From: Lachnospiraceae bacterium UBA7110
GTDB taxonomy: Bacteria > Bacillota > Clostridia > Lachnospirales > Lachnospiraceae
Direction of reading: 5' to 3'
DNA length: 11,801 nucleotides
NCBI GenBank assembly: GCA_002492295.1
Contig: DKYC01000076.1
Coordinates: forward strand, 1,171 to 12,971
Shown here piece by piece: positions 7,716 to 11,801 of the stretch (within the stretch, counting starts at the first letter, position 1; each line of letters begins with the position of its first letter). Below the pieces are notes generated by a model, which saw only the letters and a list, made by a program, of their open reading frames with translations, searched no databases and was not told where the DNA came from. A program made the position numbers and the translations under genes.

Positions 7716-9158
7716 ATGAACATACTTTTGGCTGACGATGAACATCTTACTCGCTTAGGATTAAAAAATATGATTGAAGAACTCTATCCGGATATGCATC
7801 AGTTTATGGAAGCCGGTGACGGCGAAGAAGTCCTCCGGCTGCTGGCACAGAAGACTCCTGATTTAATTTTCCTTGATATTCATATGCCCAAACTCACAGG
7901 ACTGGAAGCTTATTCACAATTTTCCGGAACAGAAATCCCAGTCGTTATGCTGACAGGCTATGCAGAATTTTCTTATGCAAAAGAAGCGCTCAAGCTTGGT
8001 GCATTGGACTATCTTGTGAAACCTGCAAGTTTAGACGAAGTAAAAGCAGTGATGGAGAAAGTTCTTGCCCTGCAGTCTGAGAACGCTCTTATGCGCAAAA
8101 AGGATTATGAGCTTGAGTGCAATAAAATACTGGATTTATATACCTCTATCCAATTTATTCCTGTTCCGGAGGTTGTCGTTGCACCCTACACCGCCTTGTT
8201 GATTTATTTTGATTATTCCCAAAAGGAAATCCGTAAAAATGATATTGACAGCCTGTCTGTTCTGTTCAGCGATGTGTTTGAAAAATATCATGCTTTGTGG
8301 GCGTCCTGCTTTTTGGCATCCGGCGAACTCTGCTTCATCGCAAGTGCCTCCATACCGGCATCTGCATTCAGTAAAGCGCTGTTTCTTTTTCATCAGAAGA
8401 GCAGCGGTAAAGCAACTGCATTTTGTCTTTCGGCACAGACGCTTTCTGATTTGTTTTGCGGCTTTGAACATACACAGAAAAGTCAGAGTTTGCGCTTCTG
8501 CCGCCGGCTAGGGGATATTTTTTCCGAAAAGGATATCCTCTCCTTTTCGCATTTGCTCCCGTTTGCGGATTTATTGGAAAAATTAATTTTTTCCCATCGT
8601 ATCAATGATGCTGCCGGTTTCCAAAAACATCTTGAGGCGCTTACTGCATTTGTCACAGGAGAACAGATGATAAAACAGTGCGATTCGTCTTTGAGCCATA
8701 TCCTGACAATGGAATTCGGGACGCCTGCTTCTGTCCGTTCTTTTGAAGAATTAATCTGCTATTTGAAAAAGATTGATTCCAAATATCAGGATACGGATAT
8801 TATCGACTGCATTAACCTTTATGTCGAGAAAAATTATATGAAACAAATCGGAATCAACACCTTAGCCGATTTAATCGGAATTTCTCCGAACTATTTAAGC
8901 AAAATATATAAAATGAAAACGGGGAAAAACTTTATTGACCATTTGACCACTGTGCGGATTCAAAAGGCAATAGAATTAATGCAAACCGGTCAATATGCCA
9001 CCATTAAAGCAATTGCTGAAAACGTAGGCTATTTTAGTTCCCGTTATTTTACAAAGGTCTTTTTAAAGAGCACGGGCATCACGCCCTCCGAATATCTAAA
9101 AAGATATACAATGGGAAAAATATCAGGTCTGGACTCCCACGATGCCGATATCATGTAA
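7716..9158 (+). CDS. Response regulator with AraC-type DNA-binding domain, YesN type
   Basis: This 480-residue transcription factor is the partner of the kinase just upstream. The N-terminal receiver domain (about 1-118) has the acidic pair Asp7-Asp8, phospho-acceptor Asp54 in FLDIHMPK, Thr80 and Lys102, all canonical. A middle region (about 130-365) shows no motif I recognise, as is usual for YesN-type proteins. The C-terminal AraC domain (about 372-467) has two helix-turn-helix units: NTLADLIGISPNYLSKIY (381-398), and about 430-452 followed by GITPSEYLKRY. Start ATG at 7716 has AGGAGG at 7702-7707, eight bases upstream. The expected target is the importer promoter between the two operons. 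No clear terminator follows its stop. The DNA target is inferred from gene order. Confidence 0.94.
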   Translation: MNILLADDEHLTRLGLKNMIEELYPDMHQFMEAGDGEEVLRLLAQKTPDLIFLDIHMPKLTGLEAYSQFSGTEIPVVMLTGYAEFSYAKEALKLGALDYLVKPASLDEVKAVMEKVLALQSENALMRKKDYELECNKILDLYTSIQFIPVPEVVVAPYTALLIYFDYSQKEIRKNDIDSLSVLFSDVFEKYHALWASCFLASGELCFIASASIPASAFSKALFLFHQKSSGKATAFCLSAQTLSDLFCGFEHTQKSQSLRFCRRLGDIFSEKDILSFSHLLPFADLLEKLIFSHRINDAAGFQKHLEALTAFVTGEQMIKQCDSSLSHILTMEFGTPASVRSFEELICYLKKIDSKYQDTDIIDCINLYVEKNYMKQIGINTLADLIGISPNYLSKIYKMKTGKNFIDHLTTVRIQKAIELMQTGQYATIKAIAENVGYFSSRYFTKVFLKSTGITPSEYLKRYTMGKISGLDSHDADIM

Positions 9159-9476
9159 GAGTGCGCCTAAAAAACCTCATACGGATCATAACTGCGCTTG
9201 TCGTCCTCCCTGACAATGCAGGCTGTCATCAGCGCCACATTGGTTGTATGATTGTAAAGTTCTGTACTCATCTGCATTAACATCTGCATCGCGTTTGATA
9301 TCCACGCATCGCTTGTTGCAATAGACATTACCGTTGTATATGAGATATTATCTAAGCCGAGGGTTAATTTACTAATTCATTATTGTATATATATTCTATT
9401 TAAATCGGAAGAAATAAAGACAACGGTTCCCCCAAAATATAGCGTCTTATGAAAAATCTAAAACAGGATTATTGGT
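9159..9476. other. Spacer of 318 bases after the regulator, with one short unrecognised ORF
   Basis: This stretch separates the rightward two-component operon from the leftward decayed genes. It holds one short leftward ORF (listed separately) and an AT-rich part (about 9365-9420). I found no hairpin good enough to call a terminator, so readthrough from the regulator gene into antisense of the decayed genes is possible. Confidence 0.5.
9167..9328 (-). CDS. Short ORF of unknown function, possibly a gene remnant
   Basis: The minus strand encodes 53 residues from ATG at 9328 to TAG. The frame is open for about 16 more codons upstream (ISKLTLGLDNISYTTV) back to a TGA, with no ATG and no clear ribosome binding site. 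The sequence looks protein-like, with a methionine-rich helix (NAMQMLMQMSTELYNH) and an acidic tail ending in REDDKRSYDPYEVF. I recognise no family. Because it lies next to other broken genes in the same orientation, it is best read as the C-terminal end of a lost gene; a small intact gene is the alternative. Confidence 0.35.
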   Translation of the reverse strand: MSIATSDAWISNAMQMLMQMSTELYNHTTNVALMTACIVREDDKRSYDPYEVF

Positions 9477-9973
9477 CTAAATTAAGCTTGCCGCTCCAAT
9501 CATGCCTGCCTTATTTCCAAGCACTGCAATTTCAATTTCCGGCAGTTCTCCTTTTTGACTGCCAAAGCACTCCTCTTTCATCATTTCATAAATCGGCGCC
9601 GGCAAAAATTTCCTGAGGTGACAATTCTTTTCCGGTTGCACGCTTTGCATCCCTGATAAGTGCGGTCGCTGACGCGTACGCCTCTAAGCAGCCTTTTCTT
9701 CCGCAGGTACACAGCTCACCGTCTTCCACAATGACAATATGTCCCAGCTCACTTCCGCCGACTGCTTTTCCGGTAAAAATGTTTCCGTCAAGGATAACTC
9801 CACATCCAACACCAGTTCCGAGCGTCAGCATGATTACATCCTGATATTCCTTTCCTGCTGTCAATGGTTCCCGGCACGCCGATGCCGACGCCGACACACT
9901 GGTCTATCGTGATTCCCTGTTCTTTCAGAAGCTCCAATGCCGCTTTTTCAATTTCCCGAATGACCTCCTGCGG
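9477..9973 (-). pseudogene. Broken ROK-family sugar kinase (glucokinase-like)
   Basis: Three pieces of one ROK kinase lie in order but in different frames. Piece one (about 9857-9973) reads PQEVIREIEK through VGVGIGVPGTID. Piece two (about 9590-9858) carries LTLGTGVGCGVI, the ELGH metal/substrate motif and the CTCGRKGCLE zinc cluster. Piece three (9477 to about 9592) reads IYEMMKEECFG and ends LGNKAGMIGAASLI. Together they keep about 165 of the roughly 315 residues of the family. The N-terminal phosphate-binding DxGGT region, the segment around the catalytic Asp and the GGG region before the C-terminus are missing. Loss of the catalytic region plus two frame breaks rules out activity. The joins look like internal deletions, not point mutations. 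Intact ROK kinases phosphorylate glucose or related sugars. An alternative is assembly error in this stretch. Confidence 0.85.
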
Positions 9974-10109
9974 TTAAGAAAAAGCTGTCGCCTTTTTGGA
10001 AAGCAAGCTGCTCCTTGTCATCCGAAATGGTGCCTTTTCCATCCAAAAACAGAATGCTTGCAAAAGACTCCTCCGAGACGCTGCCTTCCATTTTTTTCAT
10101 GACTTTCCA
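9974..10109 (-). pseudogene. manA: C-terminal fragment of class I mannose-6-phosphate isomerase
   Basis: The frame WKVMKKMEGSVSEESF, then SILFLDGKGTIS, then LAFQKGDSFFLTAG matches the C-terminal cupin strands of Firmicute ManA enzymes, which interconvert mannose-6-phosphate and fructose-6-phosphate. Only about 45 of roughly 310 residues remain. The metal-binding and catalytic parts are gone, an in-frame TGA precedes the fragment, and its own end is replaced by the ROK kinase piece, where the frame runs to a TGA (GGHSGN-stop). The manA gene would have lain just upstream of the ROK kinase, a sensible pair for mannose or fructose use. The family assignment rests on recalled family patterns over a short stretch. 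Confidence 0.65.
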
Positions 10110-10205
10110 TCAGGAAAGCGGTGTCGGCATGATGCCATTTTATAAAAGTTTCCATTGCAACAGACAGGATGTGTCACTCTATTCCGGCTCTTTCATCCGC
10201 AGGCA
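10110..10205. other. Junction stretch between the decayed genes and the acetyltransferase
   Basis: This stretch has no recognised gene. On the minus strand a short frame starting METFIKWHH (ATG near 10155) runs on into the manA fragment in another frame; it is too short to assign and may be a further gene remnant. No terminator hairpin of quality is visible after the acetyltransferase stop. Confidence 0.35.
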
Positions 10206-10832
10206 CTATAAAAACTCCTTCCATTCCTCATGGTTGATTTCCCTGTCCTTAAAATAATACTTCCTGTCATGCTCGCCCACTTCACGCATAACCCGACAGG
10301 GATTTCCGACGGCGACGACATTTGACGGAATGTCTTTTGTGACAATGCTGCCCGCGCCAATAACTGTATTATCGCCAATGGTAATCCCCGGCATGATGAT
10401 AACCCCTGCGCCAAGCCAGCAGTTTCTGCCAATATGAACCGGCATGTTATACTGAAGTCCTTTTTCACGAAGCCCTGGCAAAATCGGATGCCCTGCCGTT
10501 GCGATTGTCACATTCGGACCAAGCATCGTATAATCGCCAATATAAATATGGGTATCATCCACGCATGTCAAACCATAGTTTGCGTACACCATCTTTCCAA
10601 AGTGACAGTTATGACCGCCGAAATTAGCATAAAACGGCGCTTCAATATATACGCCCTCACCACATTCCGCTAACATTTTTTTCAGCATCCCGGCTCGTTT
10701 TTCTGTCTCTGACGGCTTCGTCAGGTTATACTCGCATAATAAATCCTGATAAGCCATCTGCTCCTTCATAATATCCTCATCTCCCGGAAAATAAAGTTCT
10801 CCGGTGTGCAGCCTTTCTTTCATCCCGCTCAT
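10206..10832 (-). CDS. Sugar O-acetyltransferase, maltose/galactoside (LacA/Maa) type
   Basis: This 208-residue cytoplasmic enzyme transfers acetyl from acetyl-CoA to the 6-hydroxyl of sugars such as maltose, glucose or galactosides. The N-terminal Mac domain (about 4-55) has the family pattern MKERLHTGELYFPGD. A left-handed beta helix of hexapeptide repeats follows (about 60-190: VYIEAP, IGRNCW, IMPGITIGDNTVIGAGSIV). Catalytic His115 is in TAGHP, the same number as in E. coli LacA. A VGNPCRVMRE closing motif and a short charged tail end the protein. Start ATG at 10832 has GGAGG eight bases upstream; a second ATG three codons in is less well placed. It follows the phosphatase gene by 26 bases in the same direction, so the two probably share a transcript. 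The proposed role is removal of non-metabolisable sugars. The substrate is not determined by sequence. Confidence 0.93.
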   Translation of the reverse strand: MSGMKERLHTGELYFPGDEDIMKEQMAYQDLLCEYNLTKPSETEKRAGMLKKMLAECGEGVYIEAPFYANFGGHNCHFGKMVYANYGLTCVDDTHIYIGDYTMLGPNVTIATAGHPILPGLREKGLQYNMPVHIGRNCWLGAGVIIMPGITIGDNTVIGAGSIVTKDIPSNVVAVGNPCRVMREVGEHDRKYYFKDREINHEEWKEFL

Positions 10833-10858
10833 TTTCCAATCCTCCGTCTGTTATATTT

Positions 10859-11626
10859 TTAATTCTTTGTAACCGCGCACACTGCATTTGTCGCCAACAC
10901 ACCGCAGCCTTCATTTAAAGGAATTTCGCCGCCGTCAATCGTCGTGACCACACCGCCCGCCTCTTCCACAATCAGGGAGCCTGCCGCATAATCCCAGGGG
11001 CAGAGCTGCAGCTCAAAGAAGAGTTCCGCACGTCCTGCGGCAACATTACATAAATCAAGGGCTGCAGAGCCGCTGCGCCGTACGTCAAGCGCCTTACAAT
11101 AATAGTCATATGCCATTTCAAAGGTCGCTTTCGCAAATTCCTCATAATAGGTAGCCGTTCCAAAAATCACAATTCCATTTGCAAGCGGCTGTTTTGATAC
11201 CTGAATGGATCTGCCGTTTAGAAACGCGCCTTTTCCTTTGACTGCCGTAAAGACCTCGTCAAGATAAGGATTGTATACAACGCCCATATACCGTTTTCCG
11301 TCCCTGATGAGTCCGACGGATATTGCGCTTGCATGATAGTCCTTGATAAAGTTGGTCGTTCCGTCGATTGGATCTACGATAAAAGCATAGCCGTCTTTAA
11401 TGGACGCATGTACATCCTCCTCCTCGCCGACAAACACTGCCTCAGGTAAAATCTCCAGCAGTCTGTTTTGCAGCTCGGACTGCACTTTTTTGTCATACGC
11501 AGTGACAAAATTCGCGTGCCCTGCCTTCTCATCAATGCCGGATTTTGTCCTGTCGGCATTTAAAATAATCGCTCCGCACGCGCGCACTGCACATACGATA
11601 TTCTCCAGTAACCGTTCTTCTGTCAT
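10859..11626 (-). CDS. Inositol monophosphatase family phosphatase (SuhB-like)
   Basis: This Mg-dependent phosphatase removes phosphate from inositol-1-phosphate or a related sugar or nucleotide phosphate. From the preferred ATG at 11626 it has 255 residues; an in-frame TTG at 11635 would add three but lies only one base from the ribosome binding site, whereas AAGGAG sits about 10 bases before the ATG. In the longer numbering, the metal-binding residues are Glu71-Glu72 in VGEEE, Asp88, Ile90 and Asp91 in DPIDGTTNF, and Asp215 in PWDYAAGSLIVEEAGG. All are intact, so it should be active. The length is typical. It lies 26 bases after the stop of the proline-rich protein and 26 bases before the acetyltransferase, consistent with a three-gene leftward operon. 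The family is certain; the real substrate is not. Confidence 0.94.
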   Translation of the reverse strand: MTEERLLENIVCAVRACGAIILNADRTKSGIDEKAGHANFVTAYDKKVQSELQNRLLEILPEAVFVGEEEDVHASIKDGYAFIVDPIDGTTNFIKDYHASAISVGLIRDGKRYMGVVYNPYLDEVFTAVKGKGAFLNGRSIQVSKQPLANGIVIFGTATYYEEFAKATFEMAYDYYCKALDVRRSGSAALDLCNVAAGRAELFFELQLCPWDYAAGSLIVEEAGGVVTTIDGGEIPLNEGCGVLATNAVCAVTKN

Positions 11627-11652
11627 GTTTCTCAATCTCCTTTTTCCTTTGT

Positions 11653-11801
11653 TTACTGCCCAGCCGCAGAATCCTGCGGGTTTGGCACGACTGCCGTTGG
11701 ATCTTGCGGCTGCGGTTCCACTGCCGACGGATTCTGTGGGGCAGGCACGACTGCCGCGGGATCCTGCGGATTTGGCACAACTGCCGCGGGATCTTGCGGA
11801 T
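11653..11801 (-). CDS. C-terminal end of a protein with proline-rich decapeptide repeats (partial)
   Basis: The minus strand is open from the window edge to TAA at 11653, giving the last 48 or so residues of a protein whose start lies outside the window. The tail is made of about five decapeptide units of the form PQDPAAVVPN. Successive units are PQDPAAVVPN, PQDPAAVVPA, PQNPSAVEPQ, PQDPTAVVPN and a final degenerate PQDSAAGQ. The DNA repeats every 30 bases with synonymous and non-synonymous drift, and the first and last positions of each unit are the most constant. Such Pro/Ala/Val tails are usually extended, flexible linkers or wall-spanning stalks, but no anchor motif or domain is visible here, so the function is unknown. 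The GC-rich repeat contrasts with the AT-rich sugar locus. It is probably the first visible gene of the operon with the phosphatase. Confidence 0.75.
   Translation of the reverse strand, partial: PQDPAAVVPNPQDPAAVVPAPQNPSAVEPQPQDPTAVVPNPQDSAAGQ

Noticed and set aside
8136..8511. ORFs on both strands inside the response regulator middle region
   Set aside because: They are shadow frames of an intact regulator whose receiver and AraC domains are in one continuous frame.
9159..9240. Terminator after the response regulator
   Set aside because: I looked for a stem with a T run after the stop codon and found no stem of useful length.
10015..10257. Rightward ORF of 80 codons
   Set aside because: It is antisense to the manA fragment and the end of the acetyltransferase, with no family pattern.
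11532..11780. Leftward ORF of 82 codons, arginine- and glutamine-rich
   Set aside because: It is the alternative frame of the proline-rich repeat and runs into the start of the phosphatase gene; the PQDPAAVVPN frame has the regular decapeptide period and ends cleanly before the next ribosome binding site.
11653..11801. Tandem 30-base repeats as a CRISPR array
   Set aside because: The units are contiguous with no unique spacers, keep a reading frame and vary in a codon-like way.

Overview
The window looks like chromosomal DNA of a low-to-moderate GC Gram-positive gut-type bacterium, most likely a member of Clostridia (Lachnospiraceae-like). The grounds are strong AGGAGG-type ribosome binding sites, a lipoprotein sugar-binding protein, a YesM/YesN-style two-component pair and an ABC sugar importer with no ATPase gene beside it. 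The taxonomic call is an inference from family content, not from a marker gene.

Left and centre (about 1-9160) form one divergent sugar-utilisation locus. A leftward operon runs from a promoter near 5800-5835: extracellular lipoprotein solute-binding protein (4396-5733), two membrane permeases of the MalF and MalG type (3518-4393, 2700-3521) and a cytoplasmic GH36 alpha-galactosidase (463-2658). It ends at a strong hairpin terminator (174-208). Facing it is a rightward operon from a good sigma-A promoter (5889-5917): a LytS/YesM-type sensor histidine kinase and a YesN-type response regulator with an AraC-type DNA-binding domain. The likely logic is that the kinase senses an alpha-galactoside (or its binding protein) outside the cell. 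The regulator then activates the importer operon, the oligosaccharide enters by the ABC importer powered by a shared ATPase encoded elsewhere, and the alpha-galactosidase removes terminal galactose in the cytoplasm.

The stretch 9159-10205 is a gene graveyard. It holds a short unrecognised ORF, then three out-of-frame pieces of one ROK-family sugar kinase, then the C-terminal piece of a class I mannose-6-phosphate isomerase. All are leftward, and all are joined by deletions.

The right end (10206-11801) is a second leftward cluster: a maltose/galactoside-type O-acetyltransferase, an inositol-monophosphatase-family phosphatase, and the C-terminal end of a protein with a proline-rich decapeptide repeat that continues past the window edge.

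I found no RNA genes, CRISPR array, complete transposon or clearly new defence-like system. The points most worth a second look are the decayed manA-ROK composite, the proline-rich repeat tail, the kinase's non-canonical ATP-binding box and the candidate operator between the two operons.
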